A program made the position numbers and the translations under genes. Positions 33,127 through 41,754 of a stretch of 64,000 nucleotides of DNA are shown piece by piece; the stretch's first letter is position 1; each line of letters begins with the position of its first letter. The notes under the pieces were generated by a model. The model was given only the letters and a program-made list of their open reading frames with translations. It was not told the DNA's origin and did not search any database. Source of the DNA: Dyadobacter sp. CY312 (GTDB lineage Bacteria > Bacteroidota > Bacteroidia > Cytophagales > Spirosomataceae). Location: assembly GCF_021390535.1 (NCBI RefSeq), contig NZ_JAJUXG010000018.1, positions 124,001 through 188,000 on the forward strand, given 5' to 3'.

Positions 33127-34596
33127 TCAGAATTGGAAATAGATAAACTGATTTTCGGTAACAACACCCAGGAAATAGGTTAAAAAGGCAATTATTCCAA
33201 ACAGCAGATAAAATACCAGCGAATTCTTTGTCGGAATTTTCTGAACAAAATGCTCTTTGATTAACAAAAAGAAAATCAGAAAAATACAGAACCACATTTC
33301 CACCGAATTGAAAGGAGTATGTAGTTTTTCACTCCACGACAAGGTTGATATTCTATGCAAAATGGTAAATGATCTACCCACAGGAGAAGTATGATTCCGG
33401 AAGAACACCCATGCTATGGTCACCAGAATAAAAGTAAAAATAACACCCAAAACTTTGGTAAAAGAATTTTTAGGTATTGAAATCCCCACCTTTTTCATCC
33501 ACTTATCCCTAAGCAAAGCACTTACCTGATAAGTGCCGTGAAGAGCACCCCAAATCACATAATTCCAGCTCGCTCCATGCCACAAACCACTCACTAAGAA
33601 TACAATAAACAGATTTCGATATTTGACAAGCTCTCCGTTACGATTTCCTCCAAGCGGAATGTAGAGGTAGTCGCGAAACCAGGTGGAAAGCGAAATATGC
33701 CATCTTCCCCAAAATTCCGATATGGATGAGGATTCATACGGAGACCGGAAGTTGTCCATCAATGTGAAGCCCATCACACGGGCCGCACCAATGGCAATGT
33801 CGGAATAGCCGCTGAAATCACAATAAATCTGAAATGCAAAAAAAACGGTTGCTACAAGTAATGACAGACCGTTTTGCTCAGCAGGATTGTCATATACAAA
33901 ATTCACTACCTCAGCCAGACGATCCGCAATGACAATCTTTTTAAACAAACCGAAGGCCATTTGCATCAATCCCGACTTAACCAGCTCAAAGTCATACTTG
34001 AAATAAGAATGAAACTGATGCAGCATATTTTGCGGCCTTTCGATCGGACCGGCCACCAGCTGCGGATAAAACATTACATATAGGGCGTAAATACCAAAAT
34101 GTTTTTCAGGCTGCTGGTTACCGCGGTACACCTCAATGGTATAACTCATGGCCTGAAATGTGTGAAAAGACAGCCCGATGGGTAAAATAACCTGTCCGCC
34201 GCCATCCACCATCCACTGTGCTATCCCGGCAGGTAACAAACGTTCGAGCGGCGGGATAATAGCACGAAGATCGAATAACCCGAGCAGGTCGTTTACTGAG
34301 CCGCGACCAAAATCGTAGTACTTAAAAAAGGCAAGTATCCCTATATTTGAAATCAGGCTTATGATAAGCAATAGTGTCTTCCGCTTCTTATCCTGCGCCT
34401 GGGCAATCCATATACCTGCATAATAGTCGATTACAATGGTACCAAACAGGATCAGAATAAAGACCGGCTTGAAAACCATGTAAAAATAGCAACTGACTGC
34501 CAAAAGCAACATCCAGCGCCCACGCCACGACAAGCTGAAATAAGCCAGCGTAACGACTATAAAAAATATGATAAACTGAATTGAATTAAATAGCAT
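33127..34596 (-). CDS. MBOAT family O-acyltransferase (AlgI-like)
   Basis: This 489-residue polytopic membrane protein has MBOAT/AlgI features. These are an N-terminal cluster of helices (LFNSIQFIIFFIVVTLAYF), PIGLSFHTFQAMSYTIEVYR, PQLVAGPIERPQNMLHQF, FCDFSGYSDIAIG(AA)R and WGRWHISLSTWFRDYLYIPL. The catalytic-His block is SGLWHGASWNYVIWGALHG. AlgI-type enzymes move acyl (often acetyl) groups across the membrane onto polysaccharides, usually with a partner such as AlgJ, and no partner is seen here. It follows the GT2 gene with a 4-bp gap, so acetylation of the glycan made or modified by this cluster is the likely role. Confidence 0.92.
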   Translation of the reverse strand: MLFNSIQFIIFFIVVTLAYFSLSWRGRWMLLLAVSCYFYMVFKPVFILILFGTIVIDYYAGIWIAQAQDKKRKTLLLIISLISNIGILAFFKYYDFGRGSVNDLLGLFDLRAIIPPLERLLPAGIAQWMVDGGGQVILPIGLSFHTFQAMSYTIEVYRGNQQPEKHFGIYALYVMFYPQLVAGPIERPQNMLHQFHSYFKYDFELVKSGLMQMAFGLFKKIVIADRLAEVVNFVYDNPAEQNGLSLLVATVFFAFQIYCDFSGYSDIAIGAARVMGFTLMDNFRSPYESSSISEFWGRWHISLSTWFRDYLYIPLGGNRNGELVKYRNLFIVFLVSGLWHGASWNYVIWGALHGTYQVSALLRDKWMKKVGISIPKNSFTKVLGVIFTFILVTIAWVFFRNHTSPVGRSFTILHRISTLSWSEKLHTPFNSVEMWFCIFLIFFLLIKEHFVQKIPTKNSLVFYLLFGIIAFLTYFLGVVTENQFIYFQF

Positions 34597-34600
34597 CCGA

Positions 34601-35545
34601 TTAAATATACTCGCAATTAACTATTTCATCTTTAACTATATAAAGAGGCCGCCCTTTGGATTGGAAAAAGATTCTCAGAACATACTCACCTATAATTCCC
34701 AGAGCTAATAATTGTACCCCACTGAAAAGGATGATCACAAATAGCAGGGAAGTGAATCCTTCGATAACATGGGCAAAAAAGAGTTTTTTGGCAACGACAA
34801 TAAAAAAATAAACAAGCGCGATAAGAATGGCGAAAATACCCGTTCTGCTCATGAATTTGATAGGAAACTCGCTAAAATTAAATATCCCATTATAGGCCAG
34901 GGCAAACAATTGCTTAAAAGAATACTTAGACTCTCCCGCCACACGCGCATCACGCTCATATTCAAATCCCGTTTGTTTAAATCCGATCCATGAACGCATT
35001 CCCCTCAGATATCTGCTCTCTTCCGGCATTTTGTTCATAACATCTACTACACGTCGGCTTATGAGCGCAAAATCTCCACTATCCAGTGGAATTTCTACAT
35101 ATGAAATTGAGCGGAGCAAACGATAGAAAACATAATAACCCATCCTCTTTACGGCACCCTCCTTTCTCTTTTTTCTTACTGCATACACCACATCATTTCC
35201 CTCCTTGTACAGTTTGTAAAATTCAGGAAGTAATTCTGGTGGGTCCTGAAGGTCACCATCAATAACAAATAAAGCTTCGGTCCCCCTCGCACGTGCCATC
35301 CCAGCAGTTAATGCCAGCTGATGACCATGATTCCGGGACAGCAATACACCGTGATAACGATCATCAGTAAGCGCCAATTGGCGAATACGTGTGGCGGTAT
35401 CATCTTTACTACCGTCATCAATCAGCACTACTTCAATAGCGAGTGGGCTGGAATCCATTAATGCATTGATTCGCTCGACAAGCAATGGAAACGATTCAGA
35501 TTCATTATAAAGCGGTGCAACAATAGATATTTGCGGGATTTTCAA
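34601..35545 (-). CDS. GT2 glycosyltransferase, polyprenyl-phosphate sugar synthase type
   Basis: This 314-residue protein has a GT-A domain (~1-225) and two C-terminal transmembrane helices (~230-300), the layout of GtrB, DPM1 or ArnC-like enzymes. Nucleotide-sugar and metal motifs are VVLIDDGSKDDT and LFVIDGDLQDPPE, with LLSRNHGHQLALTAGM typical of this subfamily. Such enzymes load a sugar from UDP or GDP onto undecaprenyl phosphate for use outside the membrane. It lies between a GT-C-like gene and the MBOAT gene in a single-strand cluster, with a 4-bp gap to the latter. Confidence 0.9.
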   Translation of the reverse strand: MKIPQISIVAPLYNESESFPLLVERINALMDSSPLAIEVVLIDDGSKDDTATRIRQLALTDDRYHGVLLSRNHGHQLALTAGMARARGTEALFVIDGDLQDPPELLPEFYKLYKEGNDVVYAVRKKRKEGAVKRMGYYVFYRLLRSISYVEIPLDSGDFALISRRVVDVMNKMPEESRYLRGMRSWIGFKQTGFEYERDARVAGESKYSFKQLFALAYNGIFNFSEFPIKFMSRTGIFAILIALVYFFIVVAKKLFFAHVIEGFTSLLFVIILFSGVQLLALGIIGEYVLRIFFQSKGRPLYIVKDEIVNCEYI

Positions 35546-35617
35546 AATACTGAATTTAAACTATTAAATCTGTAATGGCAAAAATACATTTTTCACATTA
35601 CAGATGTATCTTCCTTA

Positions 35618-37327
35618 TTACGGAACCTCAATATTATTGAGGATACCTCCGGTAAAAACATAGTTTTCAACTTTAATAATACCGAGTTGATAAGCTCCTG
35701 GTTCAACAGAAGAAAAAGGAATTTCAACAAAGGATCCTTTGTCATACTGTTTGAGTGGATTACGCCCGGTGTAGCTCCGCTGTGTAAGCTTAAAAACATA
35801 AACCTTAGAGCCACGTCTCAAAAAGGCATATTGTCCGGTACCCTTGTTCAAACTTAATGGAGCGTTGGTGTCTTCAACCCGCACGGTACTTCCTTCAATT
35901 TTATACTTAACGCCAAGCTCGCTGGTAACAGGTTTATCTATTTTTTTTATCTCCAACGCCAACCATTCTGACTCGGATGGATAACGATAAATTCCTGCAC
36001 CGACCATTTCTTTCATCAACTTATCAACATACTTGGCCGAAGTTGAAAAAGGAACATGACCTAGCCCAAATCCATTATGTTCCTGATTGTAGGCGTTGAT
36101 CATCAAAAACTTTCTCCGTTCGTTGATTGCCGGCAGATAGGTATAAATGGAGATGCCCCAAATCAGCACACTAATAACAGCGGCAGACCTGAATACTTTG
36201 TTTTGCACTGCTGCATTTGTGGATGACAGGAAAGACAAATAAGTGACAATCAGGAAAAGAGCCGGATACAGTTTATAATTGCTAACTATCATCACAAAAA
36301 AACCAAAGCGGGGTCTTAACAAACCGATAATCAAAGCATTGGCAAGTAAGAAGATCATTATGCCAAGCAAAAATTCCTGAAACGATTCTTTTTCTGACCT
36401 TTGCCGATCCGACGGATTAACAAATCCGGGCCTTTTTAAAGTAATACCCCAAGTACGTTTCAGCCAGGGAAGTGAAGCTGTGTACAGCCAGATTGATACC
36501 CAAATCATCGCAACAAAACCCATTATTACAGGCATTACAGATCGGGTTACGATATCCTTTTCAGGAAAAAGATCGAAAAGACCTCCCAGGAAAGCAAAAA
36601 AGCCAAGTACTGACAAGTGAGGATTTTTTATCAAGAATGCAATACTAGCCTCATTGCCCTGGGGCGACATACCTGCAAAATAAAATCCGATGGCAGTCGC
36701 CGCCACAAGAATCCAGATGATCAACTGCCGGTAATTGGAACGTAAAATCAAAATTACAGCTCCTGCTACCCACACAAATATACCACTGCTCATTGCAAAA
36801 GTGGCACAAACAGCTGCCGCAACGGACCAGACAAAACGATGTCGGGAAAGCAAAAACATCGAAAGTATAACAAAGAAAACCACTGTTTGATGTTGCATGC
36901 TACAAATCGCCCACAGAAACACGAGGTGATATTGAAGCTGAAACAACAGAAAAGGAACAGGCAAAAAATACCAGACATTGAAATTCTGCTTTCGAAAAGC
37001 TGACCAGATCAGTGCCAATGTTCCCAGAGTGAAACAACCTCCTGCAATATGAATGAAAGTAATATTGAGAGTTCCGGTTAGCTGAAAGTACAGGAGCGTT
37101 ATCAGTTTGCCGATAACCATCCGATGCTCGTTATTGGGCTGAAAAAGAAGAGATATCTTTTCACCAGCGGCTCCTGCCTCTGTCCAGTTCCTCAGGAAAT
37201 CGGGAAAGGGATCAAAATCATCGAACCACGGCACATTTACTGAATAGCTCAGAATAACGAATACCCATAGCATTACAGGTATGAACATGGCAAGACCGAA
37301 TATCTTATTATTTCTCTCCAACTCCAT
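35618..37327 (-). CDS. Multipass membrane protein, GT-C-like (putative glycosyltransferase)
   Basis: This 569-residue protein has about 10-11 predicted helices and a C-terminal ~170-residue soluble part (KMEMVGAGIYRYPSE to the end), probably periplasmic with a beta-sandwich look. The first extracytoplasmic loop has an acidic pair in VPWFDDFDPFPDFL, the position expected for the catalytic Asp/Glu of GT-C enzymes that use lipid-linked sugars. No named family comes to mind. Its start overlaps the end of the DUF6056-type gene by 20 bp, and the GT2 gene follows 72 bp later. It may transfer the sugar loaded by one of the flanking GT2 enzymes. Confidence is high for a membrane protein and moderate for the enzyme class. 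Confidence 0.65.
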   Translation of the reverse strand: MELERNNKIFGLAMFIPVMLWVFVILSYSVNVPWFDDFDPFPDFLRNWTEAGAAGEKISLLFQPNNEHRMVIGKLITLLYFQLTGTLNITFIHIAGGCFTLGTLALIWSAFRKQNFNVWYFLPVPFLLFQLQYHLVFLWAICSMQHQTVVFFVILSMFLLSRHRFVWSVAAAVCATFAMSSGIFVWVAGAVILILRSNYRQLIIWILVAATAIGFYFAGMSPQGNEASIAFLIKNPHLSVLGFFAFLGGLFDLFPEKDIVTRSVMPVIMGFVAMIWVSIWLYTASLPWLKRTWGITLKRPGFVNPSDRQRSEKESFQEFLLGIMIFLLANALIIGLLRPRFGFFVMIVSNYKLYPALFLIVTYLSFLSSTNAAVQNKVFRSAAVISVLIWGISIYTYLPAINERRKFLMINAYNQEHNGFGLGHVPFSTSAKYVDKLMKEMVGAGIYRYPSESEWLALEIKKIDKPVTSELGVKYKIEGSTVRVEDTNAPLSLNKGTGQYAFLRRGSKVYVFKLTQRSYTGRNPLKQYDKGSFVEIPFSSVEPGAYQLGIIKVENYVFTGGILNNIEVP

Positions 37328-38756
37328 TCTCTTTCAAGTAAACCGCTTTCTTGCCAAAATACCCAGCCAGACATTTGTTCCACCAATGGTCTTTATCCGT
37401 TTTTATGTCATCATCGTAAAATATAGACAACGGCTTGGATTCAATGGCTGGCAGATAAACCACATCCTCCTTAGAAACACGCAGCATTTCATAACGGCTA
37501 TTCATTTCCCTGTTGAAAGCGGCAGCCTTCCCTTTGATCAGATCGGTATAGATAAGACGTACATTGTCGCTGCTGTAAAAGGCAAGAAAAGATGAAACAA
37601 CCAACAGTACATATAACAATGAATACCTTAAACCTGAAAAGCTGAATCGGGAAACGTCGCCTTTCTTAAAATAATGAAATATTACACCGATAATATAAAA
37701 CCACCCGATCAGAAAATAGAAGTAAACGCAGTTGATCACCCGTGGCGTCGGTTCAATCCCTACACCGTAGTATGAAGGGAAAAGTTGTGCGGCAAGTACG
37801 CCAATATATAACAACAGCGCATACCAAACGGGTACAGAAAAGTAATTTCTTGCTCCAACGGAAAGTCTCGAAAGTACGATTAACCACGCAAAAGAAAAGA
37901 AAAGAAGAGGTGTCCGGAAGATCCAGTCAAAACTCAGTGAGCCAAGTTTTTTAAATGAACTGACAAATGAGAAGACAACGTCGCCGCCAAGGGGATTTCC
38001 CCCTATACGCGCCTGATTGCCCGGAGAACTAAAATACAAATAACCCGAAAGGATAGTCACCGTTAGCATGGCGATCATAAATCCATCTACTTTCCTGTGG
38101 AAAAGTAAACGGTAAACCCACCATGCTCCCACCAGAAGGATCATAATCAAGAGGTTTGTTTCACTGCTGCCGATCACTGCGAAAATTAAAAAACCGGAGA
38201 GCGTTGCTAGCAAAATTTTAGCCGTTGGCGTGTCTTGCCGGTAATAACGTAAAACCAGCACAAGCCACAGTAGGGTAAAAATATTGGGAACCGTGTATGT
38301 AACAAAGGCAGCCATCCAGTAAAATGCTTCTGAGATACTTGCCATTTTTAACATGTACAGGAAAAATACAACCCCGGCAAAACCAATGTGGGCCAAACGC
38401 GATAACGTTGGTGTGAGATGGCGGAACAGACTGTATAGTGCAAAAACCACTCCACTCAACAGAATAACCGGCAGCACTTTAAAGCCTGCTACGGAGTGAA
38501 ACAACAATGGATTGGAATGATTAAGAAAGATACCAAAATACCGGCCTGTCCATCCGGAATAGTAATAATTCATTGCTTCAAGCCACCCAAACTTAAAAAC
38601 TGTATCGATATAGCAGTAATCGTCGGCAGGTGAAGGATGGTTATAATAAGAAAGCACAAGTAATGGCAGCAATACACTGACCATCAACAAAATATTTATC
38701 CAATTTCCAAAAACCCTGTATTTCCTATAAAATCTATTCATTGACAATTTTTTCAA
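37308..38756 (-). CDS. DUF6056-type multipass membrane protein, GT-C-like
   Basis: This 482-residue polytopic protein (about 11-12 helices) carries the segment YYNHPSPADDYCYIDTVFKF, then MNYYYSGWTGRYFG. This is the DUF6056 signature with an Asp-Asp pair in the first outer loop, as in GT-C glycosyltransferases. The C-terminal ~80 residues are soluble and include VVYLPAIESKPLSIFYDDDI. It overlaps the upstream GT2 gene by 23 bp and the downstream membrane gene by 20 bp, a strong sign of translational coupling. The likely role is an acceptor-side transferase acting with the adjacent GT2. Confidence 0.75.
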   Translation of the reverse strand: MKKLSMNRFYRKYRVFGNWINILLMVSVLLPLLVLSYYNHPSPADDYCYIDTVFKFGWLEAMNYYYSGWTGRYFGIFLNHSNPLLFHSVAGFKVLPVILLSGVVFALYSLFRHLTPTLSRLAHIGFAGVVFFLYMLKMASISEAFYWMAAFVTYTVPNIFTLLWLVLVLRYYRQDTPTAKILLATLSGFLIFAVIGSSETNLLIMILLVGAWWVYRLLFHRKVDGFMIAMLTVTILSGYLYFSSPGNQARIGGNPLGGDVVFSFVSSFKKLGSLSFDWIFRTPLLFFSFAWLIVLSRLSVGARNYFSVPVWYALLLYIGVLAAQLFPSYYGVGIEPTPRVINCVYFYFLIGWFYIIGVIFHYFKKGDVSRFSFSGLRYSLLYVLLVVSSFLAFYSSDNVRLIYTDLIKGKAAAFNREMNSRYEMLRVSKEDVVYLPAIESKPLSIFYDDDIKTDKDHWWNKCLAGYFGKKAVYLKENGVGEK

Positions 38757-39684
38757 TAATGTATCGGGGGCGACCTTTCACCTCCTCGTAAATCTTGCCG
38801 ATATATTCACCTATCAGACCCAATGCCATCATGTTTGAGCCACTGAAAAAGGTTAAGGGCAACATGGTAGAAGTCCAGCCAGGAACGGTATATCCGATCA
38901 GATACGAAAGCATGATGTAAATCACGATCGCCATCGCAACAATAAAATTAAATACGCCGAAGTAAAGCACCAGCCTCATCGGAAACGTAGAAAAAGAGGT
39001 AATCCCGTTCCAGGCAAAAAGCAGCATTTTACTCAGCGGATATTTCGTTTCGCCTGCCTGCCTTTCCAGACGATTATATACTACTTTGTCGTTTCTAAAA
39101 CCGATCAAAGGTACGATCCCACGCAGAAAAAGGTTTATTTCTCTAAAATTTCCAAGTTCTTTCAGCACTCGCCGATCCATAAGCCGGAAATCGGCATGGT
39201 TAAATACAACGGGCACCCCCATTTTTTGCATCAGTACGTAAAAGCCTTCTGCTGTTGACCGTTTAAACCAACTATCTGAACTCCTGTCACCTCTCACGCC
39301 ATACACCACCATGGCACCTTCGTGGTGTTTTTCAATCATTCCTGTAATGGCGTTGATATCGTCCTGTAAATCGGCATCGATGGTGATAAAGCAGTCAAAG
39401 GCATCAATATTATTTTCCAGACCGGCCATAATAGCACTTTGATGCCCGAAATTTCTAGAAAGCTTAACACCCATTACATCAGCATCTTTCAAACTCAGCT
39501 CTTCAATAATGTCCCAGGTTTTGTCGCGGCTACCATCGTTCACGAAACACAGTTTGCTGTCTGCCGCTATAAACCCTTTCGCTTTTATCTCGTCGTAATA
39601 ACGCTTTAATGCAGAATAGGTTAAATGCAATATGGCTTCCTCATTGTAACAAGGTATTACTAAGAGCAGGCGGGCTAACTTCAT
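38734..39684 (-). CDS. GT2 glycosyltransferase, polyprenyl-phosphate sugar synthase type (second copy)
   Basis: This 316-residue protein shares the layout of the other GT2 in the cluster: a GT-A domain with LCFVNDGSRDKT and FITIDADLQDD, VKLSRNFGHQSAIMAGL, then two C-terminal membrane helices (~230-300, ending in LGLIGEYIGKIYEEVKGRPR). It is clearly a paralogue but diverged, so a different sugar donor is plausible. It is the first gene of the glycan-decoration cluster, 92 bp after the LptG-type permease gene. Its 3' end overlaps the DUF6056-type gene by 23 bp. The GtrA-like flippase that usually pairs with such enzymes is not in the window. Confidence 0.9.
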   Translation of the reverse strand: MKLARLLLVIPCYNEEAILHLTYSALKRYYDEIKAKGFIAADSKLCFVNDGSRDKTWDIIEELSLKDADVMGVKLSRNFGHQSAIMAGLENNIDAFDCFITIDADLQDDINAITGMIEKHHEGAMVVYGVRGDRSSDSWFKRSTAEGFYVLMQKMGVPVVFNHADFRLMDRRVLKELGNFREINLFLRGIVPLIGFRNDKVVYNRLERQAGETKYPLSKMLLFAWNGITSFSTFPMRLVLYFGVFNFIVAMAIVIYIMLSYLIGYTVPGWTSTMLPLTFFSGSNMMALGLIGEYIGKIYEEVKGRPRYIIEKIVNE

Positions 39685-39776
39685 TTAGTTTCAATTTGAT
39701 TGATTCGACAAAAATAGCGGTTATTATTTGATTTCGGGCTCCATCGTATTGGCAAGTGAGTATTCCACTGTTTAAA

Positions 39777-40859
39777 TCACCGGGGCAGGGTTTTATACAA
39801 AATGAGACCGATAAAAGAAAAAATAATGTTTGGCAGCCAAACCGCAAGCAATGTATTAATGGTGCCCGCCTCCGCCACTCCTTTTGAGAGCAGGAAGAAA
39901 AGTATGTATATAAATGCCAGCATGAAACCCAGCGCGATTTGCCAGCCAACCCCTTTTCTGCTCTTTCTTGCCGATACAATCACACCAATAGCCGTGAGTA
40001 TCAGAATAGCAAACGGCTGGGTGAAACGGATGTATTTTTCGATGAGATAAACTTCCAGACCATCGGCTCCCCTGCTTTTCAGAAGATCGATATAGGCATT
40101 TAATTCAGGGAGTGTAAAAGTTTCGAAAAGATTGTAATCACTTTCGAAGTCCCGGGGAAAGAGATTAATGGTTGTATCAATTTCAACTCCCGTTTTTATT
40201 TTTTCACCCAAACTATCCAGCGTTCGTATCTGGTAGTTCTGTAAAGTCCATTTCCCTTTTTTAGGTTGCCATACAATTTTGTCCGCGGAGAATTTTTGAA
40301 CGAGCGTGTTCCCTTTCACCGTCTCCATTGTGAACTTGTTACCCGTTTTGGAAGATGTATTGTAGCTCTCCAGATATGCGTAAACATCTGGTGCAATGGT
40401 AATATGTACATTCCGACCACTAAAATAGAACTCACTTTTTACATAAGTTTTCTCAAAGTTGTTGCGAATCTTGTTTGCAAGAGGTAAAACCCAGCCTACC
40501 TGCAAAAATGTAAGCAAGCCAAGAACCGAAGCACCGAGCATATATGGTAAAAGCATTCGACCAAAGCTGATTCCGCTACTCAGCATGGCAACAATCTCGG
40601 TTCTGGCAGCAATCCTTGATGTAAAGAAAACCGTAGCGATGAATACCATCAAAGGACTGATGTAGTTGATCCAGTACGGAATCAGATTGAAGTAGTAATC
40701 AATTACGATTTCTTTAAGTGGTGCTTTTTTGTCAAGAAAGTCGTCCACTTTTTCTGTGTAATCGATCATACAAATGATGAGCACGATTACAAACGCGACG
40801 AAAACGTAGGTGATCAGGAAATTTTTGATCAGATAGCGATCCAGTATTTTTAGTCTCAT
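39777..40859 (-). CDS. lptG: LptF/LptG-family lipopolysaccharide export permease
   Basis: This 360-residue YjgP/YjgQ-type permease has three N-terminal and three C-terminal membrane helices separated by a periplasmic beta-jellyroll (~125-265). LKILDRYLIKNFLITYVFVA at the start, the SPLMVFIATVFFTSRIAARTE coupling region and SARKSRKGVGWQIALGFMLA are family features. LptF/G form the membrane part of the LptBFGC ABC machine that extracts LPS for transport to the outer membrane. It follows the DtxR-type regulator gene by 13 bp and precedes the glycan-modification cluster. Whether it is LptF or LptG is not certain. Confidence 0.88.
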   Translation of the reverse strand: MRLKILDRYLIKNFLITYVFVAFVIVLIICMIDYTEKVDDFLDKKAPLKEIVIDYYFNLIPYWINYISPLMVFIATVFFTSRIAARTEIVAMLSSGISFGRMLLPYMLGASVLGLLTFLQVGWVLPLANKIRNNFEKTYVKSEFYFSGRNVHITIAPDVYAYLESYNTSSKTGNKFTMETVKGNTLVQKFSADKIVWQPKKGKWTLQNYQIRTLDSLGEKIKTGVEIDTTINLFPRDFESDYNLFETFTLPELNAYIDLLKSRGADGLEVYLIEKYIRFTQPFAILILTAIGVIVSARKSRKGVGWQIALGFMLAFIYILFFLLSKGVAEAGTINTLLAVWLPNIIFSFIGLILYKTLPR

Positions 40860-40872
40860 GGCTGGTTTAGTC

Positions 40873-41535
40873 TCATCGGCGCTGCACTAATAAATTTTTA
40901 GATACCTCAAGACTAATGAATAACGTATTAGTACCATTGATCCGTACAGATGCGGACTTGTCATATTCGTTAATTTCTGTTATTTCGAGCACAGATCCTA
41001 AAGTGATGCCTGACCGGTCGAGATGCTGCAAAAACGACGGAGCATGGTCCAGCACGCCCATCATTAATACTTTTTCTCCCACGTTCACATCCGTCAAAAT
41101 CAAATAGTCGGGATCAGTCAAATTTCCTTTGGCGTCGGGAATAGGATCTCCGTGTGGATCAAATCGCGGATGTCCCAAAAAAGCATCCAGCCTTTCCACC
41201 AGTTCGTCAGAGGGTATATGTTCCAGCTCCTCGGCAATTTCGTGTACCTCATCCCATCCAAACCCCAGCTTTTCTACCAAAAAAACCTCCCAAAGCCTGT
41301 GCTTACGGATCACACTTATCGCGACCTTTTCCCCGGCACCGGTGAGCCGTACCCCCTGATACTTTTTGTAATGAATAAGCCCTTTCTCGGCCAGCTTACG
41401 CAACATATCGGTTACCGAAGCCGCGCGTGTCGCCGTACTTTCGGCTAGCGCATTGGTACTCACTTCAACACCTTCGCGGCCTGATAATGCGTGAATGATT
41501 TTCAGATAGTTTTCCTCTGTAAAAGAATTTTGCAT
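40873..41535 (-). CDS. DtxR/MntR-family metal-dependent transcriptional repressor
   Basis: I start this at ATG 41535 (MQNSFTEENYLKIIHALSGR; 220 residues) instead of the upstream in-frame GTG. It has an N-terminal winged HTH (VEVSTNALAESTATRAASVTD), a dimerisation domain with metal ligands (EVFLVEKLGFGWDEVHEIAE, GHPRFDPHGDPIP) and a C-terminal SH3/FeoA-like domain (LEITEINEYDKSASVRINGT). It senses Mn(II) or Fe(II) and represses uptake genes. It is divergent from mntH, and a TTTAGACTAACCTAAA box resembling the DtxR consensus lies between them. LptG follows in the same direction by 13 bp, an unexpected operon partner. Confidence 0.92.
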   Translation of the reverse strand: MQNSFTEENYLKIIHALSGREGVEVSTNALAESTATRAASVTDMLRKLAEKGLIHYKKYQGVRLTGAGEKVAISVIRKHRLWEVFLVEKLGFGWDEVHEIAEELEHIPSDELVERLDAFLGHPRFDPHGDPIPDAKGNLTDPDYLILTDVNVGEKVLMMGVLDHAPSFLQHLDRSGITLGSVLEITEINEYDKSASVRINGTNTLFISLEVSKNLLVQRR

Positions 41536-41645
41536 ATGATCTGCCTCAGCAGCCGGCACATTGCCATGAGCTGAAATTGTTCTTAACTGTGAATTGATAT
41601 ACCTGCGGAAGGTACCTCAGTTCTGAATGATTAAACTGTAATTGG

Positions 41646-41653
41646 CAAAAGTA
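41646..41653 (-). promoter_or_regulatory. Possible -7 element for the DtxR-type gene
   Basis: The minus strand reads TACTTTTG at this position, matching TANNTTTG exactly. It lies 110 nt upstream of the chosen start codon and 26 nt from the metal box. No TTG at the ideal -33 distance is seen, so the call is weak. Confidence 0.3.
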
Positions 41654-41679
41654 CAATTTTCAAATCATAATTAAAAAAA

Positions 41680-41695
41680 TTTAGACTAACCTAAA
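41680..41695. promoter_or_regulatory. DtxR/MntR-type operator box between the regulator and mntH
   Basis: TTTAGACTAACCTAAA is a near-palindrome (TTTAGnnTAnnCTAAA). It closely resembles the core of the known DtxR consensus TTAGGTTAGSCTAACCTAA. It sits 20 bp before a TATATTTG -7 element (41716-41723) for mntH and 26 bp from a minus-strand TACTTTTG, so it would cover the -33 regions of both divergent promoters. Confidence 0.7.
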
Positions 41696-41715
41696 AATAT
41701 ATTTACATTGTTATT

Positions 41716-41723
41716 TATATTTG
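41716..41723 (+). promoter_or_regulatory. -7 element of the mntH promoter
   Basis: TATATTTG matches TANNTTTG and lies 31 nt before the mntH start. The -33 region is replaced by the metal box region, without a clear TTG, as may be expected for a regulated promoter. Confidence 0.45.
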
Positions 41724-41754
41724 TTTTCAGTTAATCGAATAAGTCGAATTCAGC

